Positions 27,968 to 36,410 of a stretch of DNA of 64,000 nt are shown piece after piece. The notes under the pieces were generated by a model. It did not search any database. It was not told the DNA's origin and saw only the letters and a list, made by a program, of their open reading frames with translations. This DNA is from Gp6-AA40 sp035649395 (GTDB lineage: Bacteria; Acidobacteriota; Vicinamibacteria; Vicinamibacterales; UBA2999), in the NCBI GenBank assembly GCA_035649395.1, contig DASRJR010000215.1:1-64000 (forward strand). The letters run 5' to 3'. Both the position numbers and the translations under genes were made by a program. The first letter of the stretch is position 1. Each line of letters begins with the position of its first letter.

Positions 27968-29014
27968 GTGAGGCGATCGATTCTGCTGATTGCGTGTGCT
28001 CTTGTTGCCATCGATGCGCGTGCGCAGGTTGCCACGCGCGCCGACCAGCAGGTGCCGCAGGTCAGCACCGTCGCCGCGAGCACGACCACCGATCACGAGC
28101 AGCCGGCCACGACACGTCGTGGCGCTGACACCGCGACATTTCGGAGCAACGTCGATCTCGTGGCGCTGAACGTCGTCGTCACCGACGCCGACCAGAAGTA
28201 CGTCGCCGGGCTCAACCCATCCGACTTCGCGGTGTTCGAGGATGGCATCCAACAGGACGTCTCGTTCTTCGGCGCCTCGGAAGTGCCGCTCGACCTTGCG
28301 ATTCTGCTCGATACGTCTGCGAGCATGACGGGAAAGATGCAGCTCGTGCAGCGGGCCGCCGTCGGCTTCCTGTCGACGCTGCGGCAGGGCGACCGCGCGC
28401 TGATCGTCGACATCAAGGATGCGACGAAGGTGTTGTATCCGCTTGGCGACGATTTCGACGCCGCGCGCGCCGCAATCATGAGCACGGTGCCCAAAGGTGG
28501 AACCGCCCTCTATAACGGTGCCTACCTGACGCTGAAGGAGCTCGCCAAGCAGCGCCGCGACGTCGCCGAGGTGCGTCGTCAGGCGATCGTCGTGCTCTCG
28601 GATGGGGACGACACCGCCAGCCTCATCTCCTACGACGACCTGATGGACGTGGCCAAGCAGTCGGGCATTGGCATCTACACGATCATGCTGCGATCGAAAT
28701 ACCTGGTGACGCAGGCCGCGCAGCGCGGGCACAGCTACTTCTCGCAGTCGGAGTTCGGGATGAAGGCGCTCTCGCAGGAAACAGGGGCGAGGTCGTTCTT
28801 CCCGGCAGATGTCACCGAGCTCCCATCGGTCTACTCTGCAATCGCTCAGGAGCTCGCGACGCAGTACGCGCTTGGGTACTCGTCGAAGAACCCGAAGGCC
28901 GACGGCGCCTATCGTCGCGTGATCGTCCGCGTCACGGATCGGCCCGGCATCAGAACCCGGACGCGCGCCGGGTATCTGGCGGCCAGAATGAGCCGCATGG
29001 CCGGCACCAACTAG
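27968..29014 (+). CDS. VWFA-related acidobacterial secreted protein (TIGR03436 type)
   Basis: The 348-residue product begins at GTG 27968 with a signal peptide (RRSILLIACALVAIDARAQ). The acidobacterial VWFA core follows: RSNVDLVALNVVVTD, LNPSDFAVFEDGIQQDVSFF, then a von Willebrand A domain with a MIDAS-like DTSASM, GDRALIV, KGGTALYNG and LSDGDDTAS. It ends with the usual ALGYSSKNPKADGAYRRVIVRV segment. Proteins of this type are abundant in Acidobacteriota; they are probably extracytoplasmic metal-dependent adhesion or scaffold proteins. An upstream start at 27875 would add a non-signal leader and was rejected. Confidence 0.88.
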   Translation: MRRSILLIACALVAIDARAQVATRADQQVPQVSTVAASTTTDHEQPATTRRGADTATFRSNVDLVALNVVVTDADQKYVAGLNPSDFAVFEDGIQQDVSFFGASEVPLDLAILLDTSASMTGKMQLVQRAAVGFLSTLRQGDRALIVDIKDATKVLYPLGDDFDAARAAIMSTVPKGGTALYNGAYLTLKELAKQRRDVAEVRRQAIVVLSDGDDTASLISYDDLMDVAKQSGIGIYTIMLRSKYLVTQAAQRGHSYFSQSEFGMKALSQETGARSFFPADVTELPSVYSAIAQELATQYALGYSSKNPKADGAYRRVIVRVTDRPGIRTRTRAGYLAARMSRMAGTN

Positions 29015-29040
29015 ACTCTCCACGAATAGAATCTGGCGGG

Positions 29041-29526
29041 ATGCTCCTGGCAATCCCGCTTCTGGCACTCTTGTGGCTCGCCGCGATTGTCGCGGCGCCG
29101 CTGCTCCCGCCACTGGTGTCGGCGGTCGTCTATGCCGCTGGATCTCTCGTCTGTCATCAAATCCCTGAGCGGTCGTTCCATCTTGGTGGATCTCAGCTCG
29201 CGGTCTGCGCACGCTGTGTCGGCATCTATGCTGGTGCAGCCGGTGGAGCGGTGGCTGCACTGGCGCTGCGCCTTCCGATACATGCGCCGACGCGAACGGT
29301 GAGGTGGATACGCCCGATCCTCGCGGTCGCTGTGCTGCCAACGGTGGTGACGGTCGTGCTCGAAATGCTCGGCCTGTGGTTCCCGACGAACGAGCTGCGC
29401 GCCCTCGCCGGCGTACCGTTTGGCGTGGCGATCGCGTTCGTGGTCACCGCGTTCGCTAAGGTACACTACGACTCATGCGCGCCACGACGGCGGACCGCGC
29501 CCAGCCCGCCACCACCACCTATCTGA
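29041..29526 (+). CDS. DUF2085 membrane protein
   Basis: The 161-residue product has hydrophobic helices and the family hallmarks CHQIPERSFHLGG and VCARCVGIYAGA, that is, conserved Cys/His residues close to helix ends facing one side of the membrane. Function is unknown for the family. It ends in a Pro-rich tail that overlaps the next gene by 52 bases. It is the first of four adjacent small membrane-protein genes. Confidence 0.8.
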   Translation: MLLAIPLLALLWLAAIVAAPLLPPLVSAVVYAAGSLVCHQIPERSFHLGGSQLAVCARCVGIYAGAAGGAVAALALRLPIHAPTRTVRWIRPILAVAVLPTVVTVVLEMLGLWFPTNELRALAGVPFGVAIAFVVTAFAKVHYDSCAPRRRTAPSPPPPPI

Positions 29527-29870
29527 TCTGCGCCGCGGCGTGGATCGTTCCAGGCCTTGGCCATATCTGGCTCGGCCGGCGGCAGAAGGGCATCACGTTC
29601 CTGATCGCGCTCACCGCGATGTTCGTCTTCGGACTGTGGCTGGAAGGACGGCTGTTTCCATTTCAACCATCCGAACCGCTCGTCGCTCTCGCGTTCGTGG
29701 CAGACCTCGGCATCGGACTGCCGTACTTCATTGCGAAGAGCATCGGCGCCGGTGCGGGTCGTGTCGTCGCCATCACGTATGAGTACGGCAACGCGTTCGT
29801 AATCGTTGCGGGCCTGCTCAACATGCTGGTCGTGCTCGACGCGTTCGACATCGCGAAAGGACGGAAATGA
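29475..29870 (+). CDS. Small polytopic membrane protein, 131 aa
   Basis: About three to four hydrophobic helices. The start of the first contains ICAAAWIVPGLGHIWLGRRQKGITF, a pattern seen in small acidobacterial membrane proteins (possibly the DUF6677 group; weak recall). A charged C-terminus FDIAKGRK follows the last helix. The ATG lies inside the DUF2085 gene, and the stop shares ATGA with the next small gene, which indicates a translationally coupled set. Confidence 0.65.
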   Translation: MRATTADRAQPATTTYLICAAAWIVPGLGHIWLGRRQKGITFLIALTAMFVFGLWLEGRLFPFQPSEPLVALAFVADLGIGLPYFIAKSIGAGAGRVVAITYEYGNAFVIVAGLLNMLVVLDAFDIAKGRK

Positions 29871-30040
29871 CCAGCCATCTTGGTCTGATGGTCGTTTTCG
29901 CGCTGTTCGTGTCGACCGTGTTTGCGACGCTGATGCGCGACGAGCCCAGGGAGCAGCTGATGTTCGGCGCGCGCATGTTCGCCGGCTTCGTCGGCGCCGG
30001 TGTGGCGATCGGCTGGTTGCTCTATCCACTGCCGTTCTGA
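29867..30040 (+). CDS. 57-aa membrane protein
   Basis: A short gene that shares ATGA with its upstream neighbour. The translation has one hydrophobic helix after MTSHLG (about residues 6-21), a charged loop (RDEPREQ), and a second helix (about residues 33-54, MFAGFVGAGVAIGWLLYPL). The coupling, the clean two-helix layout and the charged loop support a real gene. Not recognised. Confidence 0.6.
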   Translation: MTSHLGLMVVFALFVSTVFATLMRDEPREQLMFGARMFAGFVGAGVAIGWLLYPLPF

Positions 30041-30050
30041 TCGCGGTGTC

Positions 30051-30428
30051 GTGAGTCGACGCTTTCTCTTATGGGCGCCGGTCGTTGCCTACATGGCGCT
30101 CATCTTCTTTGTGTCGGGTCTCTCGACGCTGCCGCCGCTGCCGACCAAACCGTCGGACAAGACGCTGCATTTCGCCGCGTACCTTGTGTTGGGCGTGCTT
30201 GCCGTTCGCGCGGTGCATCGAGGCCTGCCCGCACGCGTCACTCGCCGGGGCGCGACGCTCGCGCTGCTGATCGCCATCGGGTATGGCGCCTTCGATGAAG
30301 TGCACCAGTGGTTCGTTCCGGGGCGCAACGCTGACGTGCTCGACCTGCTCGCTGACAGCGGTGGCGCCCTGACCGCGGTCGTCGCGTGCTGGGCGTGGGG
30401 TATACTCTGGCTTCGCTCCGATGTGTGA
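30051..30428 (+). CDS. VanZ-family membrane protein
   Basis: The 125-residue product has about four helices. VanZ-like features are the first helix WAPVVAYMALIFFVSG, the SDKTLHFAAYLVLGVL segment, GYGAFDEVHQWFVPGRNADVLDLLADSGGA and a final helix. The E-x-x-Q in DEVHQ and the D-x-x-D/N of the following segment are the conserved polar residues of this family. VanZ gives low-level teicoplanin resistance in some hosts; most relatives have unknown function. Start GTG 30051; the frame upstream is not coding-like. Confidence 0.8.
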   Translation: MSRRFLLWAPVVAYMALIFFVSGLSTLPPLPTKPSDKTLHFAAYLVLGVLAVRAVHRGLPARVTRRGATLALLIAIGYGAFDEVHQWFVPGRNADVLDLLADSGGALTAVVACWAWGILWLRSDV

Positions 30429-30449
30429 GAACGCGCAGGTCGCCGACGC

Positions 30450-30935
30450 ATGATGGAGCTGCAGGGTGCGTCGACTGCGCCCGGCTTCCGGTTCGCGATC
30501 ATCGTGTCCCGCTTCAATCCCGAGGTCACCGACGGTTTGTTGCGCGGGGCGCGCACGGCGCTGGCCGAGGCTGGCGTCCGTGACGACGACATCACGCTGG
30601 TCCGTGTCCCTGGCGCGTTCGAGATACCCGTCACCGCCGAGCGCCTGGCGAACACGGGCCGGTTCGACGCCATCGTCTGCCTGGGCTGCGTGATCAAAGG
30701 CGACACGATGCATTTCGAGTACATCTCGGCCGCAGCCTCACACGGCATCATGGACGTCAGCACTGGTTCAGGAATCCCGATCGCGTTCGGGTTGTTGACG
30801 ACGCTCGACGAGGAGCAGGCGCGCGTGCGATCGGTCGACGGCCCCGACAACAAAGGCCGTGAGGCGGCGATGGCTGCAGTGGAAATGGCGACACTCTGGC
30901 GCCACATTGGCGAGGCTGGCTTTCATGAACGTTGA
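30450..30935 (+). CDS. ribH: 6,7-dimethyl-8-ribityllumazine synthase
   Basis: Penultimate step of riboflavin synthesis, condensing the pyrimidinedione with 3,4-dihydroxybutanone phosphate. The 161-residue product contains IVSRFNPEVTDGLLRGA, VPGAFEIPVTAERLA, CLGCVIKGDTMHFEYI and the C-terminal NKGREAAMAAVEMA, all diagnostic of RibH. It overlaps nusB by 11 bases; ribH-nusB is a common bacterial pair. Confidence 0.96.
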   Translation: MMELQGASTAPGFRFAIIVSRFNPEVTDGLLRGARTALAEAGVRDDDITLVRVPGAFEIPVTAERLANTGRFDAIVCLGCVIKGDTMHFEYISAAASHGIMDVSTGSGIPIAFGLLTTLDEEQARVRSVDGPDNKGREAAMAAVEMATLWRHIGEAGFHER

Positions 30936-31386
30936 AGCGGAACGCGCCGCCGAGCGTTCGTCGGGACAGCGGCGCCATCGAGCCCGGCAAGCCGCGCTGC
31001 AGATGCTCTATCAATGGGAAGTCGGCCGAGTCCCGATCGCCGAGGTCCGCGAGCGGTTCTGGACCGAGGCCCCCGTTGACGCACCGGCCGAGGACGAAGT
31101 CCGCGAGTTTGCGACGCGTCTCGCGGACGGCGTCGCCGCGCATCTCGAGGAGATCGATCCGCTCATCGTCGAGGCAGCCGATCACTGGCGGCTCGAACGC
31201 ATGCACGTAATGGATCGGCTCATCCTCCGGCTGGCGGTGTACGAGTTTCTCTACGAACCGGAGACACCCGGGAAAGTGGTCATCAACGAGGCACTCGAGC
31301 TGGCCCGCGCCTTCAGCGCGGACGACTCGGTGCGTTTCATCAACGGGATTCTCGACGCAATCCGTCGCACACGCGCACGTGAATGA
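30925..31386 (+). CDS. nusB: Transcription antitermination factor NusB
   Basis: All-helical protein that binds boxA of rRNA leaders with NusE. The 153-residue product has RRHRARQAALQMLYQWEVG, the classic NusB start, and LILRLAVYEFLYEPETPGKVVINEALELARAFSADDSVRFINGILD near the end. ATG 30925 lies within ribH; the stop shares ATGA with lysS. Confidence 0.96.
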   Translation: MNVEAERAAERSSGQRRHRARQAALQMLYQWEVGRVPIAEVRERFWTEAPVDAPAEDEVREFATRLADGVAAHLEEIDPLIVEAADHWRLERMHVMDRLILRLAVYEFLYEPETPGKVVINEALELARAFSADDSVRFINGILDAIRRTRARE

Positions 31387-32882
31387 GCACAGGCGAATCT
31401 GATCAGGTCATTCAGCGCCGAGCCAATCTCGATGCGCTGAAGCGGCTCGGGGTGGATCCGTACCCGCGACGCTACAACCCCGAAGCCTCGATCGACGCGA
31501 TTGTCGCCGAGCACGGCGGCCGCAACCACGACGACCTCGAGGCGATGCAGATCCACACGCGGACGGCTGGGCGCATTCTCGCCATTCGCAGCTTCGGCAA
31601 GGCCAACTTTCTCCAGCTGTCCGACGGGCACGCGCGCATCCAAGTCTACCTGCGGCAGGACTCGCTGCCCGAACGCGATTTTCAGATCTACAAGCTGCTC
31701 GATTTCGGCGATTGGGTCGGCGTTGGCGGGCGTCTCTTCCGCACCAAGACGAACGAGTTCACCATCTGGGCCTCGTCACTCGAGTTCCTCGCCAAGTGCT
31801 TGCTGCCGCTGCCGGAGAAGTGGCATGGACTTCAGGACGTCGAGACGCGGTACCGGCAGCGCTATCTCGATCTGGTCGTCAACCCGGACTCGCGACGCGT
31901 CTTCGAGGTGCGCAGCCGCATCGTCACCGCCATCCGTGAATTTCTGATCGTGCGCGGCTTCCTCGAAGTCGAGACGCCGATGATGCAGCCGATGGCCGGC
32001 GGCGCCCTCGCGCGGCCGTTCGTCACGCATCACAACACGCTCGACATGCGGCTCTACATGCGTGTCGCACCGGAGCTCTATCTCAAACGGCTGACGGTTG
32101 GTGGCATCGAACGGGTGTTCGAAATCAACCGGAACTTCAGGAACGAGGGGATCTCGACGCAGCACAATCCTGAGTTCACGATGCTGGAGTTCTATTGGAC
32201 CTACGCCGACTACAACGATCTGATGGCGCTGACCGAGACGATGCTGCAGGAGGTGTCGCTCAAGGCGACCGGCAGCGATCAGATCACGTTCGGGGAGCAT
32301 GCGATCTCGTTGACGCCGCCGTTTCGACGACTCTCGCTTCGCGAGGGCGCGCGTGCGGCCGCCTCGCGCCGGCTTGGAACCGAGGTCCGGGAAGACGAGC
32401 TCCGCAATCGAGCAGATGCCGCGTCGCTCGCCAGCCGACTGGGCATCGAGATCGCGGCTGAGGATGGCGCCGGCAAGATCGCGGCGGTGATCTTCGAAGC
32501 GTTGTGCGAAGACGACCTGATCGCTCCGACCTTCGTGTACGACTTTCCGACCGACGTCTCGCCGTTGTCCAAGCAGAAGCCCGACGATCCCGACACGGTG
32601 GAACGATTCGAGCTCTACATCGGCGGCTTCGAGGTGGCCAACGCCTTCAGCGAGCTGAACGATCCGGTCGAGCAGCGGCGTCGGTTCGAACAGCAGCTCG
32701 CGCAGCGTGCCAAAGGCGATGAAGAAGCCCACGCGATGGACGAGGACTACGTTCGGGCGCTGGAGTACGGCTTGCCGCCGACGGGCGGCGAAGGGATCGG
32801 GATCGATCGGCTGGTGATGCTGCTCACCAACAGTGCCTCGATCCGCGACGTGATTCTATTCCCCTTGATGCGTCCGCGATAG
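31383..32882 (+). CDS. lysS: Lysyl-tRNA synthetase, class II
   Basis: Charges tRNA-Lys. The 499-residue product has an N-terminal OB fold (TAGRILAIRSFGKANFLQLSDG) and a class II core with motif 2 at EINRNFRNEGIS and motif 3 at GGEGIGIDRLVMLL. Its length is normal. It is coupled to nusB by ATGA overlap and ends before a pair of inverted hairpins that separate it from a convergent gene. Confidence 0.97.
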   Translation: MSTGESDQVIQRRANLDALKRLGVDPYPRRYNPEASIDAIVAEHGGRNHDDLEAMQIHTRTAGRILAIRSFGKANFLQLSDGHARIQVYLRQDSLPERDFQIYKLLDFGDWVGVGGRLFRTKTNEFTIWASSLEFLAKCLLPLPEKWHGLQDVETRYRQRYLDLVVNPDSRRVFEVRSRIVTAIREFLIVRGFLEVETPMMQPMAGGALARPFVTHHNTLDMRLYMRVAPELYLKRLTVGGIERVFEINRNFRNEGISTQHNPEFTMLEFYWTYADYNDLMALTETMLQEVSLKATGSDQITFGEHAISLTPPFRRLSLREGARAAASRRLGTEVREDELRNRADAASLASRLGIEIAAEDGAGKIAAVIFEALCEDDLIAPTFVYDFPTDVSPLSKQKPDDPDTVERFELYIGGFEVANAFSELNDPVEQRRRFEQQLAQRAKGDEEAHAMDEDYVRALEYGLPPTGGEGIGIDRLVMLLTNSASIRDVILFPLMRPR

Positions 32883-32897
32883 TTGTGGTCCCAGTCC

Positions 32898-32917
32898 GGC
32901 GCGTCTAAAGACGCGCC
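32898..32917 (-). repeat. TTNA-loop intergenic hairpin (copy 5, reverse orientation)
   Basis: Reads GGCGCGTC, TAAA, GACGCGCC on the plus strand; on the minus strand the loop is TTTA and the 5' tag is TGTAGAG. Perfect 8-bp stem, 16 bases after lysS. It points towards copy 6. Confidence 0.78.
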
Positions 32918-32947
32918 TCTACAACGCTCGCTTCGTGACGTCGTAGA

Positions 32948-32967
32948 GGCGGGTCTTCAGACCCGCC
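32948..32967 (+). repeat. TTNA-loop intergenic hairpin (copy 6)
   Basis: GGCGGGTC, loop TTCA, GACCCGCC: perfect 8-bp stem preceded by GTAGAG. With copy 5 it forms an inverted pair; GCCTCTAC of copy 5 is complementary to GTAGAGGC of copy 6, so a larger cruciform is also possible. It lies between convergent genes. Confidence 0.78.
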
Positions 32968-32968
32968 G

Positions 32969-33916
32969 TCACCGTAATTGGATCGTGACGACCTTCTCAG
33001 AGACCACCGGGCGGCCGTTCATCGTGGCCGGCTCGTAGACCCAATCCCGAGACGCTTGCAGCACGAGGCGGTCGTACAGGGGATGTGCGGACTGCTCGAT
33101 CGACGCATCCGTGACGCGTCCATTGGGGCTGATCAGGACGCGCACCGACAGCGTCGGTTTCCCCTGGGTCCCGATCTCCGCGGGAACGGGAGGAATGAAC
33201 TGCTTCACGACGACCGGCTGCACGATCTCTGGCGGCTCGAGGTTTCGCGGTTTCTCGGTGCCTCGCGCCGCGGTCGCCGCCGCAGTGCCGCTCGGCGATG
33301 CCGCATTCAACGCTGCCGTGGTCGTCGCAGTTGTTGCCGAAGGTCTGCCCGCCGCATTCGTCGCCGCTGCGGGTGGTGCTGGCGCAGGCGTGGCCTTCGC
33401 CAGCTCGATGAAGCCTGACGCCAGCGTCCGCAGATCCTCGACCTCGGGCGTCTGCACGAAAGACGGATCGGCCGTGAGCGTCATCACCAGCTCGAACTGT
33501 TTGAGTGCGGTTTCGCGAGATCCGCTCCGGAACTGATCGCGCCCTTCAGTGAACGCCTTACGAGCGAGCTGGGGGAGCAGCTTGCGCTTGGTTTCGGCGA
33601 CGAGGGTCACGAACCGAGGGGGCGCATCCTGCGCCGATGCCTCGTACAGCGGCTGCGAGGTGAGCAGGTATTCGACGACCGCTGCGGCGTCCTGGGAACG
33701 GCCGAGCGCCAGCAGACAAAGGGCCCGGTACTGCTGCGCTTCCGGGAGATCGACTTTCGCCAGGACGGTCAGCGCATCCTCGTATGCGGCCGAGTCGTAG
33801 AGCGCCTTGGCTTTCGTCAATGGCTCCTGCGCGGCGGCGGTTGTCACCAGGCTGAGGGTGCTGAGCACGAGAGCGGCGAGTGTGCGGCCCATACGAATGG
33901 CAAGCGTCCGCGTCAT
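32969..33916 (-). CDS. Periplasmic protein with TonB C-terminal domain
   Basis: The 315-residue product has a signal peptide (LAALVLSTLSLVTTAAAQ), a helical tetratricopeptide-like region (KAKALYDSAAYEDALTVLAKV, EAQQYRALCLLALGRSQDAAAVV), an Ala/Thr-rich linker, and a TonB-C domain at about residues 225-315 (PTLSVRVLISPNGRVTDASIEQSAHPLYDRLVLQASRDWVYEPA). There is no transmembrane anchor beyond the signal peptide, so this is not a classic TonB but a secreted protein with a TonB-C module. It overlaps the upstream PEGA gene by ATGA. Confidence 0.78.
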   Translation of the reverse strand: MTRTLAIRMGRTLAALVLSTLSLVTTAAAQEPLTKAKALYDSAAYEDALTVLAKVDLPEAQQYRALCLLALGRSQDAAAVVEYLLTSQPLYEASAQDAPPRFVTLVAETKRKLLPQLARKAFTEGRDQFRSGSRETALKQFELVMTLTADPSFVQTPEVEDLRTLASGFIELAKATPAPAPPAAATNAAGRPSATTATTTAALNAASPSGTAAATAARGTEKPRNLEPPEIVQPVVVKQFIPPVPAEIGTQGKPTLSVRVLISPNGRVTDASIEQSAHPLYDRLVLQASRDWVYEPATMNGRPVVSEKVVTIQLR

Positions 33917-35016
33917 CGCGACCTCATGTCCATGGAGATTCGATTCGTCTCCTTGAGCGAGACGAGCGTGGTCATCCGGCGTTCGCCGAATTGTGGGTGC
34001 CGGAACACGACTTCGTGAGGACCGGGGGCGATCGACAGGTTGCCCAGCGGTGTTTCTCCGACGCGGTTGCCATCAATCGAGACTTCGGCCCACGGCACGG
34101 CGTTGATACTGACCGCCGCATTCGGCAGCTCGAGCGCAAGCTTCGTCGCTTGACCTGCGATCACCCGCACCTTTTGTGTCGCGCGATAGCCGATCTGGTC
34201 GGCAACGACCTCGAGCTGGTGCTCGCCACCCGGTAGCATGATGCGTTCGATGTCGCTCGTGCCTATCAGACGCTGGCCCTCGAACAGCTGCACCGCGATC
34301 GGCGTCGCAACCGTCACCCAGCCCCACGGCGCGACTCCGCCGGCACTCAACACCAGCGACGCCGTGACGCCGGGTTCGATCTGCACCGTTCGCGTAAAGG
34401 TGTTGCCGCCACCCCTGACCACGACCCGGTGTTCACCTGGTGTCAGGTTGCGCACGGTGAGCGGCGCCGCACCGTGGTCGTGACCATCGATGCTGACCTG
34501 ACCACCAGGTTGATCTGTCGTCACGCTGAGGCTGCCGCTTCCCGCCGCAATCGCCGGCGCATCCGTCCACGTGATGTGATGCACCGTGACTGCGCCGGTC
34601 GTGACGGCAACCGGGAGCTGCTTCACACTGGTGCCCTGGTGCACGGTCACGTTGTACTGACCAGTTGGCAGGTTCAAGGACAGCGGCGTCGTCCCCCGGA
34701 GGTTGCCGTCGATACGGACCTCGGCGCCTGGTGGATCCGTCTCAATCTTCAAGCTCCCGGAAGGCGTCGGGGCGGTCGCTACCTTGAGCCGATCGGCCCA
34801 GTAGACGGCCGCACCCATAGCGGCGACCAGAAGCACCGCGGCGACAACCTGGGTCGTCCTGCGGTTGGGCGCAATAGGGGGTCGTGGCTCGGAATCTCTA
34901 ACGGCAACGGCAGGCTCTGCGCCGAACTCGAGGGTGGCATCCCCCAACGCGTCGGAGGGAGTTGGCCGCTTGCCGAACGCTGCCACGATTTTGGTCTTGG
35001 GTGCAGAAATGGGCAC
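33913..35016 (-). CDS. PEGA-domain membrane-anchored protein
   Basis: About 367 residues from the GTG at 35016. A cytoplasmic N-terminus of about 65 residues is followed by one transmembrane helix (TTQVVAAVLLVAAMGAAVYWA). The periplasmic part has several PEGA-like repeats: GSLKIETDPPGAEVRIDGNLRGTTPL, GSLSVTTDQPGGQVSIDGHDHGAAPL, and a final NAVPWAEVSIDGNRVGETPL. PEGA domains are small beta modules common on bacterial surface proteins. The start is uncertain: a longer frame exists to 35181, and another GTG lies 11 codons inside. It is coupled to the TonB-C gene. Confidence 0.72.
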   Translation of the reverse strand: MPISAPKTKIVAAFGKRPTPSDALGDATLEFGAEPAVAVRDSEPRPPIAPNRRTTQVVAAVLLVAAMGAAVYWADRLKVATAPTPSGSLKIETDPPGAEVRIDGNLRGTTPLSLNLPTGQYNVTVHQGTSVKQLPVAVTTGAVTVHHITWTDAPAIAAGSGSLSVTTDQPGGQVSIDGHDHGAAPLTVRNLTPGEHRVVVRGGGNTFTRTVQIEPGVTASLVLSAGGVAPWGWVTVATPIAVQLFEGQRLIGTSDIERIMLPGGEHQLEVVADQIGYRATQKVRVIAGQATKLALELPNAAVSINAVPWAEVSIDGNRVGETPLGNLSIAPGPHEVVFRHPQFGERRMTTLVSLKETNRISMDMRSR

Positions 35017-35029
35017 GGAGCGCCGTGTT

Positions 35030-35054
35030 AGCGTGACCCGTGCCAAGTTGGCAC
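35030..35054. promoter_or_regulatory. Palindromic site between the PEGA gene and lolC
   Basis: GTGCCAA-G-TTGGCAC (35040-35054) is a perfect 7-bp dyad in the divergent gap. On the minus strand TTGGCACG with a downstream GC at the right spacing (35030-35046) resembles a sigma-54 -24/-12 element, although the -12 part is ACGC instead of TTGC. It could be an operator, a promoter, or both. Confidence 0.4.
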
Positions 35055-35183
35055 ATTGAGTTGGGCCGGATCTTCGCACTGTCGCAAAACAAGTCCGCGC
35101 ATGGGAAGACTCTTTTCGGTAGAGACCGAGACTCTGGAAAGGCCGGACGAGGACCTCAACTCCTGATATAAGTGGTCGCAACC

Positions 35184-36404
35184 GTGGCGTTTGAGCTCTT
35201 CATCGCGCTCCGTTATCTGCTGGCACAGCGTCAGCACGCATCGATTTCGCGCGTCTCGCTCTTCTCCACCATCGGCGTCGCCGTCGGCGTGGCGGCCCTG
35301 GTCGTCGCCCTTGGGCTCATGACCGGTCTGCAAGGGGAGCTTCGCAGCCGCATTCTGGGGTCGACCGCGCACATTTACGTCTGGAAGCCGACCGGGTTCA
35401 CCGACTATCAACGCGACGTCGAGCGCCTGCTGGCCATGCCCGGCGTCGAGGGCGCGGGCCCGGCGATTGTGGGCAAGGCGATCGTGGAAGCCGGCGGAGA
35501 GCAGGAGTTCGTCACGGTGAAGGGCGTCGATCCGGCGCTCGAATCCCATGTCACCGAGATCGACCGGACCATGGTGCAGGGGCGCCTGTCGGCGCTGTCT
35601 GGGGCAGAGGACGATCGCCCCGGCATTCTCCTCGGTCGCGATTTGGCGATGAAGCTCAACGTGCACGTCGGCGATCAAGTCGATCTGCTCACGCCGAACG
35701 GGACGTTGTCGCCGATGGGGATGCTGCCGCGGAAACGCACACTGAAAGTGGCCGGGATCTTCGCGCTCGGCTTGTACGAGTTCGACTCGCAGTACGGCTT
35801 CGTCTCATTGGACTTCGCCAAGCGGCTGTTGAACACGGATACGCCCGGCGTGATCCAGCTGCGCGTGCACGACATCTACGATGCCCATGCGATCTCGCAG
35901 CGCATTTCCGATTCGCTTGGCAAGGACTACACCGCCGAGGACTGGTCCGAGCTGAATCGCTCGCTGTTCTCGGCGCTGTGGCTTGAGAAGATGGCCATTT
36001 CGACGACGATCGGCCTGATCGTGTTCGTCGGCGCGCTCAATATCATCTCCTCGTTGATTCTGCTCGTCCGTCAGAAGAGCCGCGACATCGCGATCCTCAA
36101 GACGATGGGCACTTCGTCGCGGCGGGTGATGGCGATCTTCATGCTGCAGGGACTCGTCATCGGCGTCATCGGAACGGTCATCGGCGGGACGCTCGGGCTC
36201 GCGCTGTGCTGGGTGCTCGATACCTACAAGCTGATTCAGATTCCGATGGACGTCTATCAGGTGTCGCACGTGCCGTTCGTCGTGCTGCCACTCGATCTCG
36301 CAGTGGTCGCCATCGCGTCCGTGGCGATCTGCTTCCTGGCGACGATCTATCCCTCACGCCAGGCGTCGCGTCTCGATCCGGTCCAGGCGCTGCGGTTCGA
36401 CTGA
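35184..36404 (+). CDS. lolC: Lipoprotein-releasing ABC transporter permease (LolC/LolE type)
   Basis: Inner-membrane permease that extracts outer-membrane lipoproteins for LolA. The product (406 residues from GTG 35184) has the typical start FELFIALRYLLAQRQHASISRVS, a first helix, a large periplasmic domain, three C-terminal helices, and the coupling segment LVRQKSRDIAILKTMGTSSRRVMAIF. A GTG four codons upstream (35172) is an alternative. There is one permease gene only, so it may work as a homodimer (LolF-like). Followed six bases later by lolD. Confidence 0.9.
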   Translation: MAFELFIALRYLLAQRQHASISRVSLFSTIGVAVGVAALVVALGLMTGLQGELRSRILGSTAHIYVWKPTGFTDYQRDVERLLAMPGVEGAGPAIVGKAIVEAGGEQEFVTVKGVDPALESHVTEIDRTMVQGRLSALSGAEDDRPGILLGRDLAMKLNVHVGDQVDLLTPNGTLSPMGMLPRKRTLKVAGIFALGLYEFDSQYGFVSLDFAKRLLNTDTPGVIQLRVHDIYDAHAISQRISDSLGKDYTAEDWSELNRSLFSALWLEKMAISTTIGLIVFVGALNIISSLILLVRQKSRDIAILKTMGTSSRRVMAIFMLQGLVIGVIGTVIGGTLGLALCWVLDTYKLIQIPMDVYQVSHVPFVVLPLDLAVVAIASVAICFLATIYPSRQASRLDPVQALRFD

Positions 36405-36410
36405 GGAGCG

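Noticed and set aside
27860..29341. A 493-codon minus-strand frame over the VWFA gene
   Set aside because: Charged low-complexity translation with no domain; the plus strand holds a clear TIGR03436-type protein.
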